A DNA stretch of 64,000 nucleotides, from positions 105,322 to 169,321 of the forward strand of contig JAJUFC010000008.1 in the NCBI GenBank assembly GCA_029263855.1, given 5' to 3'. The position numbers and the translations under genes were made by a program. Below, one piece after another: positions 8,674 through 17,481 of the stretch; the first letter of the stretch is position 1, and each line of letters starts with the position of its first letter. Under the pieces are notes generated by a model. The model did no database searches, was not told where the DNA came from, and saw only the letters and a program-made list of their open reading frames with translations. This stretch comes from Candidatus Thermochlorobacteriaceae bacterium (GTDB lineage Bacteria > Bacteroidota > Chlorobiia > Chlorobiales > Thermochlorobacteraceae).

Positions 8674-10766
8674 TGACCATGGCGCAATCGTCTGAAAAAA
8701 TAACTTTGTTACACGACCCCTCTCAAATTCGGGTGCTCGCTTTGCTTGCTAAAGACTTCCGCTCGACGAACCTCGCTAAGGCAAAAGAAACTGCCGAGAT
8801 GTGTTTAACCCTCATCGGCGAAAGCGACTTGTTTCCCAACGAAAAAGCCCTTGCCCTCACGACGCTCGGCATCTGCAACCGCTTCGATGGCAATTCGCAA
8901 AAAGCCATTGAGCAATTTTCAGAGGCGCAATCGCTTTACACCTCTCTGAATGATTCGTTTAACGTCGCAGATTGCTATCTCAAACTTGGAAGCGTCTATC
9001 GGTATTTGACCGACTTTCAAAGCGCGATACAGAGTTATGAGAAAGGACTCGCGCTCTTTCGCGAGTTGCAGGACGCAAGCGGCACAGCCATGGCACTCAA
9101 CAATCTCGGAAACGTCTTTTACGCTACTGCCGATTTCGCCCGCGCCCTTCAATGCTATCAAGAAAGCCTTTCGCTTTACCTTTCACTCGGCGACGATTCA
9201 GGCATTGCATCAGCATTTGCCAATCTCGCCTTGATTTATGAACGTCTTGGCGATTATGTCAATGCCCTTCAACTCAATCAAGAAAGCCTGACGCTTCGCG
9301 AAAACGACGGAGATAAAAAAGGCATGTCCGTCTCGCTCAACAACATTGGCATGGTTTATGAAAAACTTTCCGACTACGACAACGCAATAGCCGCTCACGA
9401 ACAAAGTCTGAACCTCAAACGCGAAATCGGTGATGTTTATGGTATTGCGCAGTCGTTTAATAATCTGGGCAATGTCTATGAAAAAATTGGCGACTACACG
9501 CGCGCCCTTGACGTATATGAACAAAGTTTCATCATTCAAAACACCATCAACGACAAACAAGGCATCGCTTATTCGCTCAATAATATCGGACACATTCACG
9601 AAGCCCTTCGCCAATTTGAAAATGCACTTCACTTCTACAACAAAAGTCTATCGCTTTTTCAAAGCATCGGCGATAAATACGGCATTGCCAATTCGTTCAT
9701 TGGATTAGGAAAAGTATTTATTCACCTCAAAGCGTTTTCAGAAGCGGAACGCCATTTGAACGACGCGCTTGTGCTCTGTGAAGAAGTTGGTTTGAAAGAA
9801 GAACGCTACGTAGTGTATGAAACGCTCGCTCTGCTTTATGCAGAAACCGGCGACTTCAAGAAAGCCTTTGAATCGCATCAGAAGTTTCACAGCGCGAAAG
9901 AAGAAGTGTTCAATCAAGAAAAAGAACAGCGATTAGCCACGCTTCAAGTGCGCTTTGAGACGGAACAAGCCCGCAAAGACAGCGAACTGCAAAAGAAAGA
10001 AGCCGAACTCTTCCGCCTTAAAACAGTCGAGCTTGCCAACGCGCTCAACGACGCTCATCTTCAAAAAGAACGTGCCGAAGAAGCAAATAAACTCAAAACC
10101 GAATTTTTAGGCATTGCGGCGCACGACCTCAAAAATCCCCTTCAATCCATCATGGGCTTTGCTGATTTGATTGCAGAAAGAATTGATGAAAAAGAGACGG
10201 TGCGTTCATACAGCCAAATCATTAAACGCTCATCGGAGCGAATGTTCAACATTGTCTCTTCGCTTCTTAAAAATCTTCGCTATGATGCAACCCAACTGTC
10301 GCTCAACACAGAGCCCACCGACATCGGCGAGGTTTTGCATCTCGTTTTAGAGAACAATCTTCCGCAGATGGAGCGCAAATCACTCACGCTTTCCGCACAA
10401 ATTGAAACGAACTGCATCGCACATATCGACCGTGCCTATATGAGCGAAGCCTTCGATAACTTGATTTCAAACGCGATTAAATACAGTCCCATTTGCAAGC
10501 AAATCACGGTCAGCCTTCAGCGCATATCGGATTCATTTCGAGTTGCCATTAAAGACGACGGACAAGGACTCAACGAAGACGATAAAGCGAAACTCTTTTC
10601 TCAATTTCAGTCGCTTTCTGCCAAGCCGACGGGCGGCGAAAGTTCCACAGGTTTAGGATTGTATATCGTCAAGCAAATTGTTGAAAAGCATAGCGGGCGC
10701 GTTTGGGCGGAATCAGACGGCAAAAATCAAGGCGCGACATTCTTTATTGAACTGCCCTGCGCTTGA
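8673..10766 (+). CDS. TPR-repeat sensor histidine kinase (cytoplasmic)
   Basis: A 697-aa orphan sensor kinase. Residues about 20-420 hold around ten tetratricopeptide repeats of about 40 residues, each with the LNNIGxVYExLxDYxxAL pattern. A coiled-coil connector follows (EEVFNQEKEQRLATLQ...), then HisKA with the phospho-acceptor His484 (AAHDLKNPL) and a HATPase domain with NLISNAIKYSP (N box), DDGQG and STGLGLYIVKQ (G boxes). No membrane segment, so it senses something inside the cell, perhaps through protein partners. The ATG at 8673 is preceded by AGGAGG at 8655-8660, one of very few clear Shine-Dalgarno sites here. No response regulator gene is nearby. Confidence 0.92.
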   Translation: MTMAQSSEKITLLHDPSQIRVLALLAKDFRSTNLAKAKETAEMCLTLIGESDLFPNEKALALTTLGICNRFDGNSQKAIEQFSEAQSLYTSLNDSFNVADCYLKLGSVYRYLTDFQSAIQSYEKGLALFRELQDASGTAMALNNLGNVFYATADFARALQCYQESLSLYLSLGDDSGIASAFANLALIYERLGDYVNALQLNQESLTLRENDGDKKGMSVSLNNIGMVYEKLSDYDNAIAAHEQSLNLKREIGDVYGIAQSFNNLGNVYEKIGDYTRALDVYEQSFIIQNTINDKQGIAYSLNNIGHIHEALRQFENALHFYNKSLSLFQSIGDKYGIANSFIGLGKVFIHLKAFSEAERHLNDALVLCEEVGLKEERYVVYETLALLYAETGDFKKAFESHQKFHSAKEEVFNQEKEQRLATLQVRFETEQARKDSELQKKEAELFRLKTVELANALNDAHLQKERAEEANKLKTEFLGIAAHDLKNPLQSIMGFADLIAERIDEKETVRSYSQIIKRSSERMFNIVSSLLKNLRYDATQLSLNTEPTDIGEVLHLVLENNLPQMERKSLTLSAQIETNCIAHIDRAYMSEAFDNLISNAIKYSPICKQITVSLQRISDSFRVAIKDDGQGLNEDDKAKLFSQFQSLSAKPTGGESSTGLGLYIVKQIVEKHSGRVWAESDGKNQGATFFIELPCA

Positions 10767-10779
10767 AGTTGCTTTTCTG

Positions 10780-10787
10780 TAACTTTG
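10780..10787 (+). promoter_or_regulatory. Putative -7 promoter element for the ferrochelatase gene
   Basis: TAACTTTG matches TAnnTTTG and lies in the 42-bp gap, 21 nt before the ATG at 10809. No good -33 TTTG at the expected distance. Confidence 0.45.
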
Positions 10788-10808
10788 CAAAAATGAACAT
10801 TGCCGAAC

Positions 10809-11825
10809 ATGAAAAACATTGCCGCCGTTGTTTCCTCTCACGGAGAAGTTGATGTGCCAAGCGTGAAGGCATATTACGAGAACATGAAGCACATTTTCGC
10901 GCACGTCTCTGAAATCATGCCGATTCCCAAGCTCGCACGCCTTCTCATTCCGCCGATTGGCGCGGTCATTCAAGCGCGAAAATCCAAAAAGGAAGGCTAC
11001 ACGTCTCCGATGAACCGCATTAGTGCAAGCCAAGCCAAGCGCATTGAAGAAAAACTCCAACAAGCAAACTCACATGATTTTTCATTTAGGGTATTCAATA
11101 CCTTCGAGACCATGCCGCCATACACGCACGATGTTTTGCATCACCTCATGCATGCCGAAAACGAGTATGACGGCATCATCGCACTTGTGATGAATCCGAT
11201 GGAGTCGGCGTTCAGTTGCGGCGCGATTTGTCGCTTTGCTTTGAAAGAACTTGGCACGAAGGCTTACGCGAAATTGCGTGTCGTTACAGGGCTTTACAAA
11301 AATCAAGCCTTGATGAATCTTTATGCTGACCACATTTTTTCGCTTGTTCCTGTTCTGCCTGAAAAAGCAGGCTTAATGATTGCTCTTCACGGCACAGTGA
11401 TTACCGATGCCAAAGGCAACCCTGTTCCTTTCCACAACGGCTATGCTGAAAATCAAACGCTGTTTCATCTCTTGAAACAAACCATTGAGCAAGATGGGCG
11501 CAACCGCTTTGAACGCATTGAGCCTGTTTATCTCAATCATCAAGTCGGCGGCAAATGGACCGAGCCGACGCTTGCACAAACGATTTCTTCGTTCAAGAAA
11601 CATCGCATTGAGCATGGGTTTCTTTTCGCCGCAGGCTACTTTGCCGACAACAGCGAAACCGAAGGCAACGCGCAATCGCACTTAAAAAAAGCAGGATTCA
11701 AAACGGCACACTACATTCCTTGTGTGAATGAATCGGAGGCGTTTGCAACGCTTATGGCAAAGGAGATTTTGATTGCAACCGAGCGATTGGTGTCGAGAGG
11801 AAAGTTCTTAGCAGAGACTTTTTAG
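10809..11825 (+). CDS. Divergent ferrochelatase-family protein
   Basis: A 338-aa protein resembling ferrochelatase (HemH), which inserts ferrous iron into porphyrin at the end of heme synthesis. Two copies of the chelatase fold can be seen: AAVVSSHGEVDVPSVKAYYE at the start, and MIALHGTVITDAKG where the family has the catalytic His (SAHS/GxP). FAAGYFADNSETEGN aligns with the normal VGFVSDHxET element but lacks its His and keeps the Glu. The substitutions make it either a divergent HemH or a related chelatase. I chose the ATG at 10809 over a TTG 9 nt earlier. Closed by a strong terminator. Confidence 0.7.
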   Translation: MKNIAAVVSSHGEVDVPSVKAYYENMKHIFAHVSEIMPIPKLARLLIPPIGAVIQARKSKKEGYTSPMNRISASQAKRIEEKLQQANSHDFSFRVFNTFETMPPYTHDVLHHLMHAENEYDGIIALVMNPMESAFSCGAICRFALKELGTKAYAKLRVVTGLYKNQALMNLYADHIFSLVPVLPEKAGLMIALHGTVITDAKGNPVPFHNGYAENQTLFHLLKQTIEQDGRNRFERIEPVYLNHQVGGKWTEPTLAQTISSFKKHRIEHGFLFAAGYFADNSETEGNAQSHLKKAGFKTAHYIPCVNESEAFATLMAKEILIATERLVSRGKFLAETF

Positions 11826-11854
11826 GACGGCTTTTTAAGCGCGGATTAAAACGC

Positions 11855-11880
11855 AAAAGCGACCGTTGGAGGTCGCTTTT
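11855..11880 (+). terminator. Intrinsic terminator
   Basis: Perfect 10-bp stem (11855-11864 with 11871-11880) with a 6-nt loop, ending in TTTT. It closes the ferrochelatase gene and, read from the other strand, also follows the tRNA-Leu pair. Confidence 0.85.
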
Positions 11881-11901
11881 GACGTTGCTTTTGTTGCTTC
11901 G

Positions 11902-11986
11902 TACCGAAGGTCGGACTCGAACCGACACGTCTTTAAGGGACACTGGATTTTGAGTCCAGCGCGTCTACCAATTCCGCCACTTCGGC
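11902..11986 (-). tRNA. tRNA-Leu (anticodon CAA)
   Basis: 85 nt. Acceptor GCCGAAG pairs with CTTCGGT, giving a G-U wobble at 1-72 where G-C is usual. D-loop with GGTAGAC, anticodon stem CTGGA/TCCAG around CTCAAAA (anticodon CAA, reads UUG), a long variable arm and a T-loop with GGTTCGAGTCC. The discriminator is A; CCA is not encoded. Confidence 0.95.
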
Positions 11987-12030
11987 AAGATGATTACTGC
12001 GCGTGATACGCGCAAGCACGGCTTTTTGTG

Positions 12031-12112
12031 TGCGAGAGGAGGGACTTGAACCCACACGCCTTGCGGCACGGGCTTCTAAGACCCGCGCGTCTGCCAATTT
12101 CGCCACTCTCGC
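12031..12112 (-). tRNA. tRNA-Leu (anticodon TAG)
   Basis: 82 nt. Acceptor GCGAGAG/CTCTCGC is fully paired; anticodon loop CTTAGAA gives TAG (reads CUN); long variable arm; T-loop GGTTCAAGTCC; discriminator A, no encoded CCA. It lies 44 bp upstream of the other tRNA-Leu on the same strand and they probably share one transcript. Confidence 0.95.
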
Positions 12113-12141
12113 GCCGTGCTGTTGTTTCAAAAAACAGGGCG

Positions 12142-12149
12142 CAAATATA
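12142..12149 (-). promoter_or_regulatory. Putative -7 promoter element for the tRNA-Leu pair
   Basis: TATATTTG on the minus strand, an exact match to TAnnTTTG, 29 nt upstream of the tRNA-Leu(TAG) 5' end. Confidence 0.55.
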
Positions 12150-12187
12150 CGGCTTTTCCGATTTTAAAAAAACGCTTTTTAATAAAA

Positions 12188-13021
12188 TTAAACTGCCGAT
12201 TGCGCCAACGCATTTCGCATCGCCGCAACATACTCTTCTGCCCTTTTGGCAACCGCTTTCTCAAAGGCGCTCACCGAACTAAACTCGCCGTCAGGATAAA
12301 TCACCGCCCGACTAATGTTGATGAGCGCAGATTGATGACGCGAGTCTATGCCATATCGAACGGCATCTTCAAGCGAGCCGCCCTGCGCACCCACGCCCGG
12401 AATCAAAAAGCACAATCCTTCTGCTATCGCACGCAATCGTTTCAACTCTTCAGCACGATTTGCTCCAACAACCAATCCGATATTCTCAAATTGATTCCAC
12501 TCAATCGCTTTTTCTAATACCGCATCATAGAGCGGTTTGCCGTCCTCCAATCGCCGTTCTTCAAAATCTTTTGAACCGCTGTTTGAAGTGAGGCACAAAA
12601 TCAAGGTCAATTTTTCCTTGTAAGAAAGAAACGGCTCAATCGAATCATAGCCCATATAAGGCGGCACGGTTACGGCGTCGAATCCCCAAGTTTCAAAAAA
12701 TGCCGTTGCGTAAAGGCGCGAGGTGTTTCCAATATCGGCGCGTTTAGCATCGGCAATCGTAACTACGTTTTTCGGCAAATGATGAAGAAGCGCATCGAGC
12801 GCGTGCAAGCCTTTCAAGCCTAAGGCTTCATAGAACGCAAAGTTCGGCTTGTAGGCAACTGCAACCTCATATGTGGCACTGACAATAGATTTCGTGAATT
12901 CCGTAATAGGGTCTTGCATGCGCAAAAAGAGCGTCGGGATTTTTTGCACGTCGGGGTCTAATCCGACAGAGAGAAATGATTTTTTTTGTTCGATGAGCGC
13001 GTTAATTCGCTTTTTAATCAT
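12188..13021 (-). CDS. pyrF: Orotidine 5'-phosphate decarboxylase, type 2
   Basis: PyrF decarboxylates OMP to UMP, the last step of de novo pyrimidine synthesis. The protein is 277 aa, the size of the longer type 2 subfamily. Seen: FLSVGLDPD near the N-terminus for substrate binding, the catalytic Lys/Asp array DAKRADIGNTS (about residues 91-101), VPPYMG and IPGVGAQGG for phosphate binding. TIM-barrel length is intact. It lies 101 bp downstream of cobS on the same strand and 75 bp upstream of the tRNA genes. Confidence 0.95.
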   Translation of the reverse strand: MIKKRINALIEQKKSFLSVGLDPDVQKIPTLFLRMQDPITEFTKSIVSATYEVAVAYKPNFAFYEALGLKGLHALDALLHHLPKNVVTIADAKRADIGNTSRLYATAFFETWGFDAVTVPPYMGYDSIEPFLSYKEKLTLILCLTSNSGSKDFEERRLEDGKPLYDAVLEKAIEWNQFENIGLVVGANRAEELKRLRAIAEGLCFLIPGVGAQGGSLEDAVRYGIDSRHQSALINISRAVIYPDGEFSSVSAFEKAVAKRAEEYVAAMRNALAQSAV

Positions 13022-13122
13022 AGTGTTTTGTGAGCAGGTCTAACAGTTGAACTTGCGCAGGACTGTGAGAATAACGTTTTCAAACTCCTTTACAAAGAGC
13101 CAAATCGGCTTTTGGATAATTA

Positions 13123-13890
13123 TCACGCCGACAAAGAGACGCCATAGATTCCCAAATAAACGCCGAGTTCAACCAGTTGATTTGCCGCCCCAAGCGCGTC
13201 CCCCGTAATTCCGCCGATTCTTTTTAGAAAAAATCTTCCCGCCAGTAGCGTTCCCAATAAGCATACACCGATGGCAAAGATTCCACCCTCTTCAAGCAAC
13301 CACACACACAAGAGCACGGTATAGAGGCTTGCAAACACAAGGCGTTTCAGCGATGCCTTTTGCGCAAATGGCTTTGAACTTGTCGATTCGCTTCGCGCAT
13401 AATCGAGCGCATAAATCAGCGGTAGGCTTGAATAGCGTCCGAGCAGATGTGCCACAACGAGCGTTGAAAGAGTAAGTGAATCATCTTGTTTGAAAATTTC
13501 GGTCAGCACGAGCAGTTTTGCGGTGAGAAAAAGCCATAGCGCGATTGCGCCGTAAGTTCCGATGCGGCTATCCTTCATAATTTCCAACGTTCGCTCTTTT
13601 GTGTATCCGCCGCCGAAGCCGTCGGCAGAATCGGCAAGTCCGTCTTCGTGAAATGCGCCCGTAAGCAAAATCGTTGTTGCCATTGAGATTAAAACGGCAA
13701 GGACCGGGGAAATGACTTGCGACGCTATTACAAGCACACCTGCACCAATGCTTCCCACGCCTGCACCGACAAGCGGAAAGTAACAAGTTGATTGAGATAG
13801 GTGTTCGGGGTCGTATTTGACAAAGCGCGAGACGGGCAAGCGCGTTAGGAACATCACGGCGGAAAGCAAAATGTTCAACTCTCTCTTCAT
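13123..13890 (-). CDS. cobS: Adenosylcobinamide-GDP ribazoletransferase (cobalamin synthase)
   Basis: CobS joins alpha-ribazole to adenosylcobinamide-GDP in the membrane, the final assembly step of the B12 lower ligand. The protein is 255 aa with about five or six hydrophobic helices. Family signatures are MFLTRLPV near the N-terminus, GAFHEDGLADSADGFGGG (about residues 78-95) with its acidic Mg-binding residues, and MKDSRIGTYGAIAL. Its ATG directly follows the TGA of the histidine kinase gene with no spacing, so the two are translationally linked. It forms an operon with cobT on the far side of the kinase. Confidence 0.95.
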   Translation of the reverse strand: MKRELNILLSAVMFLTRLPVSRFVKYDPEHLSQSTCYFPLVGAGVGSIGAGVLVIASQVISPVLAVLISMATTILLTGAFHEDGLADSADGFGGGYTKERTLEIMKDSRIGTYGAIALWLFLTAKLLVLTEIFKQDDSLTLSTLVVAHLLGRYSSLPLIYALDYARSESTSSKPFAQKASLKRLVFASLYTVLLCVWLLEEGGIFAIGVCLLGTLLAGRFFLKRIGGITGDALGAANQLVELGVYLGIYGVSLSA

Positions 13891-16368
13891 TCATTCAATC
13901 GCGGGGAGTTCCACAAAAAAGGTCGTTCCTTTTCCCTTGCCTTCGGATTCTGCCCAAATTTTGCCCCGATGTTTTTCCACTAAATTCTTCACAATGTAAA
14001 GCCCTAATCCTGTGGACGTCTCGTTTGCGGTTGGCTTCGATGAGAGTTTTTGGAACGGTTGGTAGAGTTTTTTCAAGTCATCTTCGCTCATGCCAAGTCC
14101 TTCATCTTTAATCACAACATGCGCTATGCCCGACTTCGCATGTTTGGTGTCGCTTTCGCGGCGCATCATGCTTTTTTTAAGGTCTAACTTCTCTATCGTT
14201 ACGGTTACATTTTTTCCACTCGGAGAATATTTGACTGCGTTGCTAATCACGTTTTCAAATATCTCGTAAAGTTTATTTGGCTCTGCTTCTACGATGCACT
14301 TGTCTTTTTCTTGAAGGTGTATCACGATATTTTTTTCTTTGGCTAAAATTTCTTGATTAGCCGAGACGTAGTGAATAATTTGATTGAGATTCGTCGGCTC
14401 AAAGTTCATCATCGTTTCCTTTTCACTATTCGCCGATTGGAGCAAATCTTGAACCAACGAGAGCATTCGCTTGACCGACCGATTGATAGCCTCTGAATAT
14501 GATTTTACCGTTTCTGATGAACTTTCTAACTGAATTAGTTCTGAAAATCCGCCAATCACATTAAGCGGGTTTTTGAGGTCGTGGACGGCAATCGCGAGCA
14601 GTTCGCTTTTAAGTTTACTTGCGTTTTGTAGTTTCGTATTCGCTTCGTTGAGTCGTTCAATCGTGATTTCGCGCTCTCGCTCTTGCATTTTGCGACGCGT
14701 AATATCCTCGAACGTCCATAAACTTCCTCGATATTTTCCATGATGAAACAGCGGCATAAATGAAAACTCGTATATTCTTTCACTCGCTTGCTTGACCTCT
14801 TTTTTCACTATTGTCTTCTGCTCATAAAAGGATTGCTCGAAGAATTTCCGTGCCTTCTCACTTTCAACGGTTTTTTTGCGAACTAACACACGCAATCGGT
14901 CTGCACTTCTCGAGATAAAATCCTCTGGCTTACCTTCTATCTCAAACATATCAAGCAATCGTTGATTGACGATATGCGTTTTGCGATGTTCATCTTCAAT
15001 CAAAATGCCTTCGGGCAGAACGGATAAAAGTGCTTTAATGCGGCTATTTTGAAATTCTAAATCGGCTTTTTGAAGCTCTGTTTCAGAGATAATTGCCGCA
15101 AGCGTATCGTGCGCCCTGAAGAGCCGTTCATTGAGGGCTTTGAGTTCTTTCGATTCGGCTTTCATTTTCTCGGCTAAAAACGCCGCTTTGGAACGCAGGA
15201 AAAATTCGTTCTGCTTTTTCTCGGTTAGAATTTGGGTATAGCGGCAATACTCTTTATGAAACTCGAGCGCGTTTTTGTAGTCTCCTTGGGCTTCCGCACA
15301 ACGGCTTAATGATTCACAGGCATGAGCACAAGGGTTGTAAGCAGAGTGAAGCTCGGCACTTGACAGCATTTTTTCATACCACTCTCTTGCAAGCGACCAA
15401 TTCTTTTTCTGCTCATAAATGAACGCGATTCCCTTGTAAATATCAAATATCGCGCTTTCGCTCTTGCTTTCTGATTGTAGCCTCAACGCCTCTTGATAGG
15501 CTTCTGAGGCTTCATCAAACTGTTGTTTTTCGCAATAGACATTGCCGAGTCCTACGATGGCTCTAATTTGTTCACCTATCCACTGATATAAGCGGCTCAA
15601 TTCAAGAGCGCGAGAGAAATCGGCTTTAGCTTCATCGAGTTGCTTGCTGGCTAAAAACATTAACCCTCGCCCATTGAGCATTTCAATCATTTGTGGGGAG
15701 TTTGGGTCGCCCAGCACTTCTATCGCTTTTGAAATCGTTTGTAGTGCGTTTTCATTTTGACGAGTTTCATAGTAAAGCCCACTGATATTGTGCAAAATCG
15801 TCGCCGTTTTTCCGTTATCGTCGGTTTTCTCAAAGTATTTTTCTGCTTTTAGCATTAATTCAATCGCATTTTCGTATTCGCCTAACGAGGCATATACGCA
15901 CGCTTTGCTATTGAGTGCATTGAAATACGCTTTTTCCTTTCTAATCGCGTCGTAATTTTTAATCGCTTTATCGAGTTCTACCAGTGCCTCTTCGTGATTT
16001 CCCATTCTCCATTTTGTCAATCCTGCAATCTCGAAATTCCTTGCTTGCAGAGCGGTGAATTGCTCTTTCTCGATGAAATTCAGTAAGGTATCAAGGTCTT
16101 TTTTTGCGTCGGCAAGTTTTTGCAAGGCAAGCGGATAATCGCACATAATCAAACTGCAATAGGCTTGATTGTTTAGCCCGCAAACGCGCAAGGCAATCTG
16201 TTGTGCTTTGTCTTTTTGATTTTCAGACGCACTTTCGTTGTTGAGTTGAAGTCGTTTTTCGATTTCGTCGAGTACTTCTTTTGGCGAAGCGGTCATTTTT
16301 TTCTTCGCTTCACACAAGTATTGCTCAAGGTCTTGGATTAAAGGTTCTTGTTGTTGCTGACTGGTCAT
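13891..16368 (-). CDS. TPR-PAS sensor histidine kinase inside the cobTS operon
   Basis: An 825-aa cytoplasmic sensor kinase. Residues about 30-385 hold eight or so degenerate TPRs; a coiled coil follows (about 390-450), then a PAS domain (about 455-570, LLSVLPEGILIEDEHRKTHI to WTFEDITRRK), HisKA with His596 (AVHDLKNPL) and HATPase with NVISNAVKYSP, DEGLGMSEDD and STGLGLYIVKN. It begins 17 bp after cobT ends and stops flush against the cobS ATG, so it is co-expressed with B12 assembly enzymes. Its sequence is visibly AT-richer than its neighbours, which could mean insertion into an older cobT-cobS pair. No partner regulator is nearby. Confidence 0.92.
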   Translation of the reverse strand: MTSQQQQEPLIQDLEQYLCEAKKKMTASPKEVLDEIEKRLQLNNESASENQKDKAQQIALRVCGLNNQAYCSLIMCDYPLALQKLADAKKDLDTLLNFIEKEQFTALQARNFEIAGLTKWRMGNHEEALVELDKAIKNYDAIRKEKAYFNALNSKACVYASLGEYENAIELMLKAEKYFEKTDDNGKTATILHNISGLYYETRQNENALQTISKAIEVLGDPNSPQMIEMLNGRGLMFLASKQLDEAKADFSRALELSRLYQWIGEQIRAIVGLGNVYCEKQQFDEASEAYQEALRLQSESKSESAIFDIYKGIAFIYEQKKNWSLAREWYEKMLSSAELHSAYNPCAHACESLSRCAEAQGDYKNALEFHKEYCRYTQILTEKKQNEFFLRSKAAFLAEKMKAESKELKALNERLFRAHDTLAAIISETELQKADLEFQNSRIKALLSVLPEGILIEDEHRKTHIVNQRLLDMFEIEGKPEDFISRSADRLRVLVRKKTVESEKARKFFEQSFYEQKTIVKKEVKQASERIYEFSFMPLFHHGKYRGSLWTFEDITRRKMQEREREITIERLNEANTKLQNASKLKSELLAIAVHDLKNPLNVIGGFSELIQLESSSETVKSYSEAINRSVKRMLSLVQDLLQSANSEKETMMNFEPTNLNQIIHYVSANQEILAKEKNIVIHLQEKDKCIVEAEPNKLYEIFENVISNAVKYSPSGKNVTVTIEKLDLKKSMMRRESDTKHAKSGIAHVVIKDEGLGMSEDDLKKLYQPFQKLSSKPTANETSTGLGLYIVKNLVEKHRGKIWAESEGKGKGTTFFVELPAIE

Positions 16369-16385
16369 GACAGAGTTTCAGAAAC

Positions 16386-17408
16386 TTACCTTACTTTGTT
16401 AGAAACGCCTGCTTCATCAAACGAAGCCATTTCGGTCATAATTTTCGCGGCGGCTTCAATGAGATGCATCGCGAGAGCCGCGCCCGTGCCTTCGCCGAGA
16501 CGCATCTCCAAATGCAATAGCGGCTTTGCGCCAAGGCCGGCTAAAACACGCTTGTGAGCGTTTTCGTTTGATAAGTGTCCCCAAAAGCAAATGGATTGAA
16601 CTGAATCGTTCATTTGAATCGCCGCCAATGCCGCCGCCGTTGCAATAAATCCATCAACGACAACCGGGATTTTATGCTCCGCCGCTTCGAGCAACACCCC
16701 AACCATCGCAACGATTTCAAAGCCGCCCACGCACGAAAGCCAGTGAATCACATCGGCATCGTCTATTTTATGCTTTTCGATTGATTCTTCCACAGCACGA
16801 ATTTTTCGTTTCATCGTTTCGTCACTTGCGCCTGTGCCACGGCCAACGGTTTCCTCTGCGGGCAACCCTAACAACGCTGAAACAATCGCCGATGCCGACG
16901 TCGTGTTGCCAATGCCCATTTCGCCGATGCCTAAAAGCGAAACGCCCGCAAACTTTGCTAATCGCACCTGCTCTCTTCCTGCCTCAATGGCTTTTGAAAA
17001 TTCGGAGAAGGTCATCGCAGGCTCTTTGAGAAAATTGCGCGTGCCGTAGCGAACTTTTCGGTTGAAAAATATCCGTGAATCAACATCGCTTCCGAAGTCC
17101 ATTTCCACACCCACGTCAATCACACAAAGTTCAATTCCGCCGTGCGCCGACAGCACATTAATTGCCGCGCCGCCGCGCAAAAAATTCAAGACCATCTGCC
17201 CTGTTACTTCTTTCGGATAAGCACTCACACCTTCATCAGCAATGCCGTGCGAAGCGGCAAACACCAACATTCGCTTTTTTGTGATGGTCGGCGAAAGCGT
17301 GTTTTGAATCACGCATAACTGCACCGCAACTTCTTCCAATAAGCCAAGTGAACCAAGTGGTTTTGTTTTTTGATTGATTTTTTCTTGTGCAAGTTTTTGA
17401 ATGTTCAT
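16386..17408 (-). CDS. cobT: Nicotinate-nucleotide--dimethylbenzimidazole phosphoribosyltransferase
   Basis: CobT makes alpha-ribazole 5'-phosphate from NaMN and dimethylbenzimidazole (or another base). 340 aa from the ATG at 17408; an upstream in-frame start would reach into the divergent amylase promoter. Seen: KPLGSLGLLE near residue 15, VFAASHGIADEGVSAYP, GGAAINVL, GIGEMGIGNTTSASA (about 172-186), VGRGTG and the catalytic Glu in LGEGTGAALA near the C-terminus. First gene of the cobT-kinase-cobS operon. Only 73 bp separate it from the divergent amylase gene, which leaves no room for a cobalamin riboswitch. Confidence 0.95.
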   Translation of the reverse strand: MNIQKLAQEKINQKTKPLGSLGLLEEVAVQLCVIQNTLSPTITKKRMLVFAASHGIADEGVSAYPKEVTGQMVLNFLRGGAAINVLSAHGGIELCVIDVGVEMDFGSDVDSRIFFNRKVRYGTRNFLKEPAMTFSEFSKAIEAGREQVRLAKFAGVSLLGIGEMGIGNTTSASAIVSALLGLPAEETVGRGTGASDETMKRKIRAVEESIEKHKIDDADVIHWLSCVGGFEIVAMVGVLLEAAEHKIPVVVDGFIATAAALAAIQMNDSVQSICFWGHLSNENAHKRVLAGLGAKPLLHLEMRLGEGTGAALAMHLIEAAAKIMTEMASFDEAGVSNKVR

Positions 17409-17428
17409 TGCTATCTTTTGTTTTTTTG

Positions 17429-17436
17429 CGAAGTTA
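17429..17436 (-). promoter_or_regulatory. Putative -7 promoter element for cobT
   Basis: TAACTTCG on the minus strand, 20 nt upstream of the cobT ATG, a one-base variant of the motif at serS and the ferrochelatase gene. Confidence 0.4.
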
Positions 17437-17481
17437 CATAACGGTTCGCACTTCAACTGTGTTCAAACAATCTTCATTTGC

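Noticed and set aside
11933..12130. A 65-codon frame reading through both tRNA-Leu genes
   Set aside because: A familiar translation artefact of tRNA-Leu sequence.
17409..17481. Possible cobalamin riboswitch upstream of cobT
   Set aside because: The gap is only 73 bp and I see no B12-box sequence; a cobalamin riboswitch needs about 200 nt.
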